64,000 bases of DNA, taken from positions 47,566,255-47,630,254 of the forward strand of contig NC_053048.1 of assembly GCF_003473485.1 (NCBI RefSeq), read 5' to 3'. This document shows positions 1-12,065 of this stretch, in pieces. Both the position numbers and the translations under genes were made by a program. The notes beneath the pieces are model-generated. The model saw only the letters and a program-made list of their open reading frames with translations, had not been told where the DNA came from and did not search any database. Source of the stretch: Medicago truncatula. Taxonomy: Eukaryota; Streptophyta; Magnoliopsida; Fabales; Fabaceae. The number at the start of each line of letters is the position of its first letter. The stretch's first letter is position 1.

Positions 1-565
1 TTTTTATTTTCTTCGAGGAAACCCACTTGAAATGCATTAGTTATGTGATAATCTGTAACTACATTTACATATAACTTTTTTTTTGCATTTCATTATAATT
101 AGATAGCATTGTAAAAAAAAATATAGATAGCTAAACAATAAACACATTAAACCAATAGAACTAAATGCTAATGTGATTTAGCTTATGTTTTGTCCATCTG
201 TCTCTAATTATAAGCTTTTTTTTTATTATAAATTGCATACTTAAATATAAGTTCCTATTTTTTTTAAACGTAATATGTGTTTTGATTTTTTTCTCTTCAA
301 ACATACCTGTTGATAGTAATATAAATTTATCTTTGATGAAGGGAACAATTGTTCATGGTACCCATGTAAATGCTAGAATAAGGGTAATTGAAGCACCTAT
401 CCATATATTAATACACTTACAACAAATATGATCGATCAAGTCTGATAAGATTATTTTTTTTATTTGATTATTTCACACATTAAAAAAGAATGGTAAATTT
501 TGTCAAAAAATTGCAAAATTAAAGAAAGTGAATGGTAAATTTTGAAATGATTTTAGCTCATAAGA

Positions 566-594
566 CCCGTGCGGCGCACGGGTTATCAATCTAG
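566..594 (+). mobile_element. Helitron 3' terminus
   Basis: Positions 566-582 form a GC-rich hairpin (CCCGTGC, loop GGC, GCACGGG). Eight A/T-rich bases follow, then CTAG at 591-594 and a host T. Helitrons are known to end in a short hairpin followed by about 10 nt and CTRR, inserting between A and T. The 5' end (TC) was not located and may lie before the window. No Rep/helicase coding sequence is visible, so this would be a non-autonomous copy. Confidence 0.72.
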
Positions 595-961
595 TACACT
601 TTAAATTAGTTTTGTAATGATATTTTAGTACTATATTACACTATAAATTCTATTATCCATTATCTATTTATTTGTAATTAACTATGTCCATTATATTGTA
701 AAACAAAACTATGTACATTTTAATAATTATACATTCAAAAACAATTTTGATCAAAATAATCCAAACATAAATCAATTTTGTTTAACTAAATGTTAACAAG
801 AATCAATTTTATCCACAACAAAACCAAAAAGAAATAAATAAGTCAGGCAATCTAAATCTGTTCCTAGATTGTCAATTCTATATGCACACCGAATTTGTTC
901 CTAGATTGTCAATTCTATCTGCACAAACCTTTTCTATGTGTGAGTAACCAAGAATCTCATC
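595..961. other. AT-rich spacer with a short direct repeat
   Basis: No gene is visible. A 23-bp direct repeat beginning TGTTCCTAGATTG occurs at 859-881 and 896-918, 37 bp apart, probably a local tandem duplication. Confidence 0.6.
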
Positions 962-970
962 TCATCTCAT

Positions 971-1233
971 TTTTTTTTTAATCGGCAAATATTATTAAAT
1001 GTCATCCCCGCAAGACGCAAGGTATGGACGAAACAAGATACACGAAACAAAATACAAATGATGCTACATATAGACGGTACACCATAACCACCTAAAAACA
1101 CCCCTGGAGATAAACCCACCAAAACACATTACCACCTAAAACAGACTCCAAAAAAATCAAGCACGGTAAACACGGTATCCACCACCGCCTATCATCACTA
1201 CTCACCACAAAGAACACCCTCAAAATAAAACTT
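971..1233 (-). mobile_element. 5'-truncated LINE 3' end, with TSD
   Basis: The left edge is a T-run, read as a poly(A) tail on the minus strand. The body is non-coding. The insert is bounded by the 9-bp direct repeat TCATCTCAT at 962-970 and 1234-1242. This structure is expected of a LINE insertion truncated to its 3' UTR. Family assignment is inferred from the tail and similarity in style to other LINE ends in this window. Confidence 0.55.
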
Positions 1234-1339
1234 TCATCTCATATTTCTAATTAGAAGTAAGCAACTTTGCCATCTATTTATTACATTAAGAAAACTACAA
1301 ATATTGATTATGCATAGCAAAGTGGCCAAACATAATAAA

Positions 1340-1561
1340 ATGTGTTCTGACAATCAACATGTTTTTATACCATTTGTTTTTGACACTTTCGGCTTCATAG
1401 CATCAGAGGTTGTTGACCTTCTACATAGAGTCCAAAGGGTTATGCATAACAATGCTATGTCTCCTAGATCCATGAATGTTGTGTTTATGAGGATTGATTT
1501 TGCCATCCAAAAATGTCTAACATCGCAGCTTGTTGCCCGCTTGCCTCCTATTCATGTGTAA
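1340..1561 (+). pseudogene. Retroelement-associated coding relic
   Basis: An open frame without a proper ATG encodes a segment containing FVFDTFGF, DLLHRVQRVMHNN and SQLVARLPPIHV before a stop at 1559-1561. I recall similar C-terminal segments in multicopy legume proteins with retroelement-type annotations, but cannot name the family securely. It lies directly after a LINE end and before a MITE, which fits a broken repeat and not a host gene. Confidence 0.4.
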
Positions 1562-1676
1562 GTAAAATATTGATGGTAAAAAAATAAAATTTGAAGGTCA
1601 ATGATACAAGTTGTGAATCAGTTTCCAACCATACAATTAATTCAGCAAATAAAACATTTTCAAGTCTTGTTCTGAG

Positions 1677-2272
1677 TAGGGATGGGAATAGGCCAGACCA
1701 GACTATTTTGTTAAATAGAGAAGGCATAGACTTTTTTTTAAGCCTATTTAGCTTAAAAGGTCAGGCCACGGGTCTCTCAAAAAGCCTCTTAAGCCTATTA
1801 GGCCGACCTATTTATTTAAATAACATGAATAATATTATTTATTATTATATTAAATTTTATACTTTGAATTAAAATATAAATTTGTAAACCTTTTCAATAA
1901 TTTAAGCTTTATTAGTATACATTATTTTTTTAAATATATAAATGTATTATTATAAACTAAAATAGAAATATGATACAATAAATAGTCGAATTTCCTAAAC
2001 CTCGTGTTGATTATCAAAAGAGAGTTTAATTTAATTGAACTATTAGTTCGTTAGTCCATTTAAACTTAGATCACATTGCTTATTTAAAGATGTTCATAAA
2101 ATATAGGCTTTTAAACATGTTAACAGACCGTATCAAGCTTTTAGAAGACCAGACTCGGACCTAAAAAGTAGGCCTATGACAGGCCGCAGACCAGACCAGG
2201 CTTTAAGAAAATATGGTAGACCAGACTTAGACCTTGCAAAGCCTAACTCGGCCTAGCCTATTTCCATCCCTA
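1677..2272. mobile_element. hAT-type MITE with 8-bp TSD
   Basis: The termini are inverted: TAGGGATGGGAATAGGC on the left and GCCTATTTCCATCCCTA on the right. An exact 8-bp duplication, GTTCTGAG, flanks it at 1669-1676 and 2273-2280. An 8-bp TSD with TAGGG-type ends is characteristic of hAT elements. No transposase is present, so it is non-autonomous. Purine-rich 'GGCCAGACC' motifs recur inside both halves. Confidence 0.85.
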
Positions 2273-2280
2273 GTTCTGAG

Positions 2281-2932
2281 CAAAACATCTGGCACAAATA
2301 CCATTTGCATTCCTAAAAATTCCACCAACAACATATTTACTCTGATCATCTCTAAATCGAAGAATTCCATAAGGCTTATTTAATAATATGAGCTCTGGCA
2401 GGGTGTATGTTCATTTTACAAGCTTTCATGACAATGAACTCATAAATGCTAACCGCAAAGAACTTCTTTATGTTGTTGTTGTATAGTTGTACATTTTTAG
2501 GTTATGATGATATTCATATGAGGTTTCTGCTACAGTTTAACATTGACTCATTTTTGATGAAACACGTAAAGTTGATTCTCACTTTTTAACTGTTATTTTT
2601 TTCCTTCTCTCAATATGTATGAGTAAAAAATCGAATTCACGACTATTTGCTTAAAGAGTCTAAACCCCTTCCAACTTTGGTAAAAATTAAAATAGTGTAC
2701 ACTCCAAATAGTGTATATTAATTAAAATTAAAAATAAAATAAATAACACAAGAAAGAAAATAGAATACGTTGAGAGATGGTTGGTATTGTTACCGTCGAC
2801 AGTTGTTCCTTCGATGAGGCTGGACGATGTTTCTATGTTGATAGTAACAACAATGACGACGTTATCAACCTCTACGCACTCATCTCTTACTGTTAGAGGA
2901 TCGCATTTCGATCCCAAAGTAACAACAACAGC
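2281..2932 (+). promoter_or_regulatory. Upstream region of the SYP71-like gene
   Basis: No separate gene is visible. The stretch from about 2770 to 2932 is richer in G/C than its surroundings and probably holds the promoter and 5' leader. No clear TATA box was assigned. A short minus-strand open frame over this leader has no recognisable features. Confidence 0.35.
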
Positions 2933-5568
2933 ATGAGCGTTATCGAAATTCTAACCCGAGTCGATACCATTTGTAAAAAATACGACAGATACGACGTCGT
3001 TAAACATAACGATGCCAATGTCTCCGCCGACGACGCATTCGCCAAACTCTACGCCATTTTCGACGCCAACATCGAGGCCGCGCTACAGGTCTTCAATTTA
3101 ATTTTCATTCTACACTAACTGATTTGATGAGAATTTTTTATTTTGAGTTTCTTCTGAAATTTTGTGTAGAAAGCAGAAACTGCTTCAAAGGAGAAAAATA
3201 GGGCTTCAACTGTAGCGATTAATGCTGAAATTCGTCGTACTAAGGCTAGGTTACTGGAAGAGATTCCCAAGTTGCAGAGGTTGGCTGTAAAAAAGGTTGC
3301 TTTTTTTGGTTTCTATGATCGCTGTTAGTGTTTTGTTTCATTTTTATTTGGGGGGTGGTCTATTAATTTTCTGGGATTTGTCATTTGAGTGTTTTTAATT
3401 TTGGGTATTGTAATGATGAATTGAATTCATTATATTTACATATGACATATGTCTTAGTCCATGTTTGGTTCCACTTTTGTAGGAGCAGAGCTGGTGTAGA
3501 ATTGATTCTAACTTGAAGCTAGCTATAGTATTACAGAATTGATTTTTACACTCACTTTTAGATGTATGTATCCAAATTCCAAACATAAATCACTTTACCT
3601 TCAACTCACATTTAGCCAAAATTGGTTAAACAGAATCAATTCAATCAAAAGCAATTTTTGTCCCCACAAAATCAAACACACACTTAGTGTATGTTTGGTT
3701 TGACTATATCACCATGGTTTTGACAAAAGTTACACTACAAAACTTTAACAAAATCACAATGCCACCTTGATTTGTGATTTTTTCGTTAAATTTCGTTTTC
3801 GATCCTAACATGCACTTAGTTCCGATGTCCGATTGATTGAATTTGCAAATTATTGAAATGCAATTGTGATTATGAGTTGTTAATAGTCTTGCACCTGCTA
3901 ATGTCAACTGATTTACCCTATTAAATAAAGGCTTAAATATGGAAATGGTCCCTGCAAATATCTGGCGTTTTTGTTTTAGTCCCTGCAAATATAGAATATT
4001 TGGTTTTGGTCCTTGGTATTTTGTTTTAATCCTTGTAAAATCATTTCATATTAAAATTGGTCCCTATAATATTCATTTTAGTTCTCATTTTGAGGGACTA
4101 AAATTAAATATTCTACATATTACAAGGACCAAATCGAATATGAATCAATTTTACAAGGACTAAAACAAAACACCAAGGACCAAAACCAAATTTTTTATAT
4201 TTGCAGGGACTAAAACCAAAAAAATATTTTTACAGGGACTAAAACCAAAATGTCAGATATTTGCAAAGACTATTTTCATATTTAAGCCTTAAATAAATCT
4301 AGCTAGTAACATGTTATCAGAAAAGATCTTTCGTTCAATCTGCTTTGACTGGGAATGGGGCAGATTTGTTGTTGTTTCTGTATGCGGTTCTGAACCTTCT
4401 GATTATTTTTCAAAAACTGTTGACATGTGTTATTATCTCAATACCTTGATTGATTGTCCCTGGCTCCCTGCACAATTGGTAACTTGGTGGCATACAATAC
4501 AAGTGTTTAGAAATAATGACATTATTATACATCTCTTTAATTGGTACTCTGGATTCACAGGTAAAGGGGCTTTCGTTGCAAGAATTTTCCACTCGTAATG
4601 ATTTGGTTCTTTCATTGCCGGAGAGAATCCAAGCAATCCCAGATGGCACTCCTGCTGCACCCAAACAAACTGGAGGTTGGGGAGCTTCTGCCACACGTCC
4701 TGAAATTAAATTTGATTCAGGTAATTGAAATTTTCCAAGTCTAACATACAGGTATAATAGTTCATGAAAGTGATGCTTTGTAATTGACTGTTTCTATTCA
4801 TTTCTGTGTATTGTTTCAATCACAGATGGCCGACTGGATGATGGATACTTTGAACCAACCAAAGAATCAAGTCAGTTTAGGCAGGAGTATGAAATGCGTA
4901 AAATGAAACAGGCAAGTCGCTTTTGGAAGTTGTAACCAGAGAACTTTTATCTTTTGCATGATGTTATATGTAGAATGTTAACTTGGACATCATTTCAAAT
5001 CTAATTATATGAATCTTTTAGGATGAAGGTTTGGATGTGATTGCAGAAGGATTGGATACTTTGAAAAACATGGCACACGATATGAACGAGGTCAGATTGC
5101 CTATTGTGTTTGTCTTTCATCCTTTGCGTGTGTGATATATTTATTTGAATGTTTAAGTTTGTCAAATGCAGGAATTTGATAGGCAAGTTCCACTGATGGA
5201 TGAGATTGATACTAAGGTGAGATTCCTGTAAATTGAAGACTCTGGAAACACTAAAATTGAAGTTCTCAAAACTCTGTAAATAGGAAGCTGAAGTTAACAC
5301 AATGCTATTATTTTTTGTTTTATATAGGTAGACAAGGCATCTTCTGACCTTAAGAATACCAACGTTAGACTTAAAGACACAGTTACCCAGGTTACTAACT
5401 CATTCAGTCCTAGATTTCCATCAATTTCTGGTTGCATTAGTGGTCAATTTCTTGTTGAATCTTATATGATCTTTTGTTTTCATCCAGCTTCGATCCAGTC
5501 GAAACTTTTGTATTGATATTGTTTTGTTGATTATAATTTTGGGAATCGCTGCCTATTTGTACAAGTAA
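2933..5568 (+). CDS. SYP71: Qc-SNARE, syntaxin of plants 71 (SYP71) type
   Basis: Eight exons: 2933-3088, 3170-3295, 4561-4720, 4826-4911, 5022-5090, 5172-5216, 5328-5390 and 5488-5568 (261 aa). The start ATG gives MSVIEILTRVD, matching the known SYP71 N-terminus. The N-terminal helical region is followed by a Qc-SNARE helix around DRQVPLMDEID, whose Q is the expected zero-layer residue, and a C-terminal membrane anchor (about residues 240-259) ending YLYK. SYP7 proteins act in membrane fusion at the ER, endosome and plasma membrane; in legumes SYP71 is linked to nodule function, which is family knowledge and not seen here. All introns are GT-AG except intron 4, which begins GC (AG/GCAAGT at 4912). 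Intron 2 (1265 bp) carries two MITEs. Length matches the family. Confidence 0.95.
3459..3682. mobile_element. MITE in SYP71 intron 2
   Basis: Ends resemble the common 'GTTTGGTT' class: CCATGTTTGGTTCCAC on the left and CAAAATCAAACACACA on the right. They are flanked by a shared CTTAGT (3453-3458 and 3683-3688). It is probably hAT-related; the TSD length is uncertain. Confidence 0.5.
3930..4288. mobile_element. MULE-type MITE in SYP71 intron 2
   Basis: The 359-bp element begins GGCTTAAATATG and ends CATATTTAAGCC. It has long imperfect inverted arms rich in 'GGTCCCTGCAAATAT' and its complement. Exact 9-bp repeats TTAAATAAA flank it at 3921-3929 and 4289-4297. A 9-bp TSD points to the Mutator superfamily. 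It would form a long hairpin in the pre-mRNA. Confidence 0.85.
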
Positions 5569-7632
5569 GGCTTCTTTATCTCTTGTAGAACTCAAGAATA
5601 TGCCAAAACTCTGTCGAATTCTAGTCCAGTTATTCTGTAACTGCCACATGTCTCTCTTTTTCTGCTTGAATATTAGAAATGTAGGTGTTGACTAATATGC
5701 TAAAGTCTGAAAAACTAAAGGTCCATGTTTAACTGTTTTTTCCCCTATGAAGACTTTAAAATGTCAAATTTCATTTGGTAGCTTTAATAAGCTGCACCGG
5801 AAGTTAGAAATTAGGTGAGTGGTTAATCAAAAAAAAGCATGAGGTCTTTACTAGGTTGGCTACAAAGTACAGACAGATAAAAAAGCTTAATGAGAGGGAT
5901 TATAATTCTTCTGACATGTTATCGTTTCATATAATCTATGCATCCCCCATGCCTTCTTTCGCGCGTATTCTCTCTTTTAAATACAGTATGAATCAATTTT
6001 CAATAAATTTATTGAAACATTGTGTCCTGTTGTACTTGAAAATTGAAATAAGGATGCTATTGCCAATTTAAGGTATTGTTTTTAAACTTATGGAATGGTA
6101 GCTTTTTGTCTCTTTATGGTGACATACTAGCATGTTTTAGATGGTGCATACTATTACTTTTTTTTCATTTCTGTTTTGTTCAGGTGATGCTTACTATTAT
6201 CAGTCATGTATATTTCGTTTTTGCTTCAAGAGATATACGAATATCATTCTGATTTTGCTGTGCTTTTGTTGCAGTGTGCTAAAATGATACGACATACAAG
6301 ACTATTGTATTTATTCTATTGGTATACGTGTGTTTCTTGTATTTTGTTGAGAATATTCTGTCATATATTTTTTAAAATATATTGGTGTGAATTTTTCCTT
6401 CCACTTGAGAGATTCCATCTGTCCTTTATGAACAGACTATATATGCCCTTATGTTACGTGTCATATTATCATATAGTTGCGGGTATTCTTTTCTGGGATT
6501 TATCGAGATTTATTCTGGCTCTTTTGCAACCCATCTTTATATGGAATCTACATTCAATGGCCTTGAGAACATCTTAATTTATCTATTTTTATTAGGAACA
6601 AAGCAGAGACGGGGCAATAAAAATTAGTCTGCCTAGAAATTATCTAGCTAAAAACAAGACTAGATAAGAAAATGTAGAATCTCTTAATATACAAGTAACT
6701 TTTTGTGATTGTTTTGGGCACGCAATATTTGTTTTTGACTTTAAAATAGGTGATCTGATCCATCGTACCTTTCTATGTGAAAACAACTCTGTCCAAAAAA
6801 ACTTTGGAAGTATATTTTTGGATGGGACAAGAACTAAATTTTCGTTCTAAAGTACATTTTTGGACGACACAAAAACTGAGCTTTTTCATATGTGATTTTA
6901 GGGTTGAAAAAGTTTATGATTCCTAGCTTGTCCACTTAAAATACACATTAACCAAGTTTGCAGGGGTATGCCAGGTTGCTGCTAAATTCTATCCAATTCC
7001 CATATAAGATATTCCTGATATATATAACCCCTTCAAGATACAAACATGAAACAATGCTGCAATTTCTTTTCAAGTATATCTTCAGACCCCTCAAGATACC
7101 AACATAAAACTCTGTGTGTATCTTTGCTTTAGAAGGCTGGGACATGGTAGTTTTCGATTCCAATTCCAAGGCATTGTTTGAACTATGTTAACTTACATTC
7201 CAAGTTACAAGTATATAACATTCCCAAATCCTAAACCCTCACTGCAATGCAACTCTGGATGCTTTCAGTGCAGTTGATTTTCAGTACTTTCAAATAACTT
7301 TTTATTAGTCACGTAAAATAAAAAGAAAGCAATAACTACTTAAATCTTCATAAATCAATTTTAAAGGTATAATACATATATACAATCAACAATTCAGTTC
7401 CACTATGATGGCCCTTTATTCTTCAAATTGTATCTCACATATACCTATACACATATTGAAATAATACCCTATTCTTTCAGCTATGTACTACTACTATGTC
7501 CTGTAAAGAATAATCACACAGCACACCAATTCTTCCTTATTTACATATAGAATTAACTTTCCATCTAGCACATGAGCTCTACAGGTTCTATATATGCACA
7601 CAAATAACCATGTAAGTGTACTCCTAAGTTAC
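5569..7632. other. Intergenic, 3' ends of convergent genes
   Basis: This lies between the SYP71 stop and the NAC stop, which converge. An uninterrupted frame at 6206-6577 is hydrophobic, low in complexity and resembles no family, so it is not called. I see no clear mobile element here. Confidence 0.5.
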
Positions 7633-9008
7633 TTATGTATATCCAGTGAAGGTTAAGCTATTAAGCTCTTGAGGTTGTATAATTGAAGTCCACTGATCAA
7701 AGCTGTAGAAATTATATCCTTTGCTTAAATCTTTTTCAAGACTTTGCTTCCTACCATCAACTTCTCTGCTTAAACTTTTATTGAGGACATCATAAAAGTC
7801 CATGGCAACATTATCTTCGACAGCTTTTCTCTTCAGTGGTTTATTAAACAATCCCTCAGTTGTAGCTGATAAGAACTGTGCTCCTATCACGTTTAAGTCG
7901 TCATCATAAGATGAAGCTTGTATATTTACATTGTCTGAGGTCATACCAATGGAATTAGGAAGAGCACTCTTAGAAGCCAAAATATAAGGTAACATTGGAT
8001 ATTCATTCTGTACATAGTTTTTGACTGGTTCAGGATTAGAGTTCACAGTCATTTGCTGAAATTGACTAGTTGATTCATAGCTAAGTTCATTTGAATCTTC
8101 CCAACTGCTTCTTGGGCTGCCCATTTTTTGTCGAACACGACATAGCACCCACTCATCTAGCTGAAGCAAAAGAAGGAAAATAAAATAAAATTGTCAAATA
8201 CCAAAACTTCATATTAACATGCCAGCTTAAAAACCACAATTTTTTTTTAAACTATGTCGTACTAAATCTTCAGTTTAAAGGCGTGTCCGATGTTCGACGT
8301 GTGTCAGTGTCGAACACCAACACATGTAGTTACATTTAATTTCTTTTGGTTTTCAAATTATTGAGATGTCAGTGTCGTGTTTGGTTTTTTGTTAGTGCTT
8401 CATATATTTAAAAAGATGAAAAATTGAACTCATGGAATTGACCTACTCTCATAGAGCCACTATGATTGGAATTTGAGATCATCGAATCATGCAACCTATA
8501 TTCATGCATGATCCACTCAGTTTTAGATCCTTTTGGTGGACGTCCCTTATAGAACACAAGAGCTTTCTTCACTCCAATGCTTTTCAACCCACATGAAGTA
8601 AGAATAGGTTTGTCAGTTCCAGTTGCTTTCCAATAACCTACACCAGCTGCTCTATTAGGCCTCAATCCTTTGGGATACTTTCTGTCCCTTGGAGTAAAGA
8701 AATACCATTCTTCCTCACCAAACAAAGCCTTACCTGTTAAAATGAAAAGCTTCCATTCCTTTAATTAACATTCCTTCAAAATAATAAGAATGAAAAGAAT
8801 ACTAGCATAAAATTAGTGAAGTTGTTAAAGACAGACTTGGAAGCTCCCACGGATTGTACTTGTAAAGATTTATTTCTGCTATGAATGAAGCAGGAAGAGG
8901 AGATGAAGTCACTTTGTTTCTTAGATAGTGAACAATGAGTTCTTCATCAGAAGGGTGGAATCTAAATCCAGGAGGGAGTTGAATTTCTGAATGAGGATTT
9001 TTGTCCAT
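7633..9008 (-). CDS. NAC-domain transcription factor (NAP/NAC25-29-like)
   Basis: Three exons on the minus strand: 9008-8837, 8733-8447 and 8160-7633 (328 aa). This is the usual NAC layout, with both introns inside or just after the DNA-binding domain. The NAC domain spans about residues 10-165: [19 protein letters not shown] (A), [16 protein letters not shown] (B-C), [11 protein letters not shown] (C), [19 protein letters not shown] (D) and LDEWVLCR (E). The remaining ~160 residues are polar and unrelated to known motifs, as expected for an activation region. The FYKGRPPKG signature and exon pattern place it near the NAP/NAC025/NAC056 clade linked to senescence and seed development. The exact orthologue is not determinable here. 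It acts as a dimer in the nucleus. Confidence 0.93.
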
Positions 9009-9112
9009 GAAGATGAAGGTAGAATGTCGACGTAGGAAACTAGGAAATTTATTGTTCAGTTGCCGATATTATCGACCAAAATGGTTGTAAGCTTGAAATC
9101 ACTGTGCATAGG

Positions 9113-9124
9113 TTATATATATAT
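9113..9124 (-). promoter_or_regulatory. Candidate TATA box of the NAC gene
   Basis: An alternating TATATATATA run lies about 105-115 bp upstream of the NAC start codon, a plausible core-promoter position. The identification rests on composition and distance only. Confidence 0.45.
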
Positions 9125-11377
9125 GAGTGTGCTGTTTGATCATGCAGATAAGGACAATTATCTTCTAATATAATACTAGGTTGGTGGTAGGTGCATCAGT
9201 GTGAAAACAGATGAGGAAAACAACCTTTTTGTCCCATGTTATATGACAACATTCTTCAAAGGATATTTTTAATCAGCATGATTACTTTGAAATTTAGGCA
9301 AAAGATTGAGTCTTGTGGTGACCAAAATCAGGTTATATTACAGGATATACAGCTCGGTTTCAAATCAGAACGACCAAGTTTGTCAGTTTTATGCATTAAA
9401 CTATCAAATATTTCTAAATCAAAATGCTTATCTGCTTCAAGTTGCAAGCAATATAGTTTCATTTCAAAATTAAAATATATGATGGTGGGTCAGAACTTCA
9501 TATAATTGTAGATTCGTAGGACTCTCTGGGCATATGAAATGGGTGGCGCAGAGTTCATGTAGAATGATATAGGGCCTGTTTGCATCGACTTACTTGAGCT
9601 TATCTACTAATATAAATACTTGTGAGATTGTTTGAGAGAGCATACAGGCTTATGACATATCCCTAAGTTATTTTCAGCTTATTTCTATAATCTCTCCAGT
9701 ATAGCTCAATTATCCCCTCATATCCAAATATATTGACTAGCTAAAGAGGCTTATACTTGGTTCTAATTTTTGAAACACTTTTCATTTGGAGTTGCTAGAA
9801 TTAAGGAGAAACATATGCAGATGAAACTATAATGATCTGTCAACTTGTGATTTTATTAAGACAAGATAATTCCAAGCTGTATTTAATCAGAAAACAATTA
9901 TACAAGATTTTTTAGGCAAATGTGTGAAATTGTTTGAGCAGATCATTGGTGGCTTGGTCTGAAAACTCTTGAACTTCTAAAATCTTAAGCAATTTACAGT
10001 AACATGTAGCAAAAGCATAAAGTCCTACAAGGGAAAAGTGAGGACTTAGAGCAATTAGTTAAGAATAATGACAATTGAGATTCAAGACAACTTAACTTAT
10101 TATTATATGCATACATATAGTCATGATTTCAATGGTTGATTTTCTAATCCTTGCTATAACTTCTCATATTTTCATGTAAAATGAATCTATTACTTTAGTA
10201 GAATCAGATCCAAAAATAAAATGTATAACTCTTCCAAGGGATAGAGCAATATTTTGGTAGCTTCATCCCTTGAGTTACCAGCTGGTGTACTCTCTCCGGT
10301 CTCAAATATAAGACAAAAATCTACATATTTGGCCTAAATATAGTGTTAATTTTTGCAATTTCCCACCCTTTCCTTACTATCAGACTTTGTAATAGTAGAC
10401 TGTTCACTATATTCATTCCTAAAATAAGATAAATGTTATGTCCCTTCAAACTTATGAAATCAGATTGTTGTAACTCAATCTTTATTGGCTTCAGATTTCG
10501 GTTTCAAGATGAACTTTTTCTAATCAAAACCAGCTTTGATAGTTATAGTTCTAAAAAATTTAGTGCATTAAATTCTGGTTACCTTTTATATAGTAGTAGG
10601 ATTATTGATACATAATAGAACTTTGAAACGGTAAATCTTAGAATAGCCAATCTGGCTCTAAATAGATAAATAAATGTACAAGAACATAGCATTTGATCAT
10701 AAGGTTCGGTCAATCGTGTATACTTCTCTCACAATAGCGTGACCATTGAGTCAAGTTGTGTTTAAATATTACGATCCAGATTACAAGTTTATCCCTAAAT
10801 CATAGTTTTGAGGGTTCCACTATGCTCATTGCAATTTTAGGTCCACTATGCTTGTGCATCTGCATACTTATCAATGAATATGAGCCATACTCATTAGTTA
10901 CGGGCCGGTTACACCGAAGTAGAACTCAGTTATAAAAGGGTTACAAAAAATGTACTCAAGGAAAACTTCAGACATATAGCTTAGGGCGTGTGTATACCTG
11001 CGAGGACTTGCAAGGTTACATCAGAAAAAATAATATAGAGGTACCGAATTGAAAGAAAAAATGGGCATGTCGGAGAAGGATGTGCTTGTATTTGCTGTTA
11101 TTCCTATCGTATAGTTGATGATAGTTCCATCCATTGCACAAAACTCCAAGAAATGGAACATGAATGAAAGCTGAATAAGCATAATAAGACCAACTTGATT
11201 CTGTAATTTGGCTTCTTCTTCTTGTAATTAATCAATTTAACTCAATGTCTCAATTTATGTTCTCCTCTTATTGGACAGGCTGTTTTCACACTATATGCCC
11301 CCATATAATTCAATCAATGAACATGATTATGATCATTGTGGTCAGCATTATGATTAATTATATTGATTATTGTTGCT

Positions 11378-11420
11378 ATATTGTTAGTATTATTTTTTAG
11401 CAAATATTGTTAGTATTATT
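11378..11420 (-). mobile_element. Micro-insertion, 9 nt, with 17-bp TSD
   Basis: ATATTGTTAGTATTATT occurs exactly at 11378-11394 and 11404-11420. The 9-nt spacer TTTTAGCAA lies between (minus strand TTGCTAAAA). It fits the micro-retroposon pattern, but the tail is short and the repeat could also be a simple tandem duplication. Confidence 0.45.
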
Positions 11421-12022
11421 ATTGTTATTATGGTTTATGGAAATCTTGCGTGTGAAATGGGAATTAATTAGAATTCAAAATGTTCAAACCGAGGCTTCAA
11501 TTTGTTTGGTATAACCAAAGGCATCGAGTTCTACACCCGGTTATGAACAATTTATGTAACATACAAAATACTCCATCGTGTGCTATATATAAACAAATAA
11601 AAATTTAAGAAAAACCAAGACGTTTTATGTAGTCAAATATATACCATAAATTAAAAACTGTTTTGGCAGGTACCCTGCTACTTCTTTGGATATTTTTGTG
11701 AAAAAAAATCCTTAAACGTATCCATTTTCATGGAGTGGATGGTTTTTTCGTTTAAATAAAAACACACTAAAATATAGCTATAAAAGAAATTTAAATAGCA
11801 GTATACTTTTTTGAAGGAAGATAATATACTTAAAAGTCATCCTATATTTTTTTTATATCAATTGATAATAAAAATTCATGGACGGATGCAAAAAATTTAG
11901 CTTGTGGAGGCGCATTTTTTTTCTTTTCTTTTTCAATAGACATTTTATGCAAAATATATATACACATAAGCAATAAAATAATGACATCATTGTTATTAAG
12001 TAAAATATTGGAGATTACAAAA

Positions 12023-12065
12023 AGTTTGGCATTGTCCTTTTCAAAAAAAAAAAGTATAGCACTGT
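12023..12065 (+). mobile_element. Micro-insertion, 17 nt, imperfect TSD
   Basis: CCTTTTC plus ten A (12036-12052) is flanked by AGTTTGGCATTGT and AGTATAGCACTGT, which agree at 10 of 13 positions. It is likely an older member of the micro-insertion group. Confidence 0.4.

Noticed and set aside
6206-6577. 123-codon hydrophobic ORF downstream of SYP71
   Set aside because: Begins without supporting context, low-complexity, AT-driven composition, no family resemblance and located in a 3' flank.
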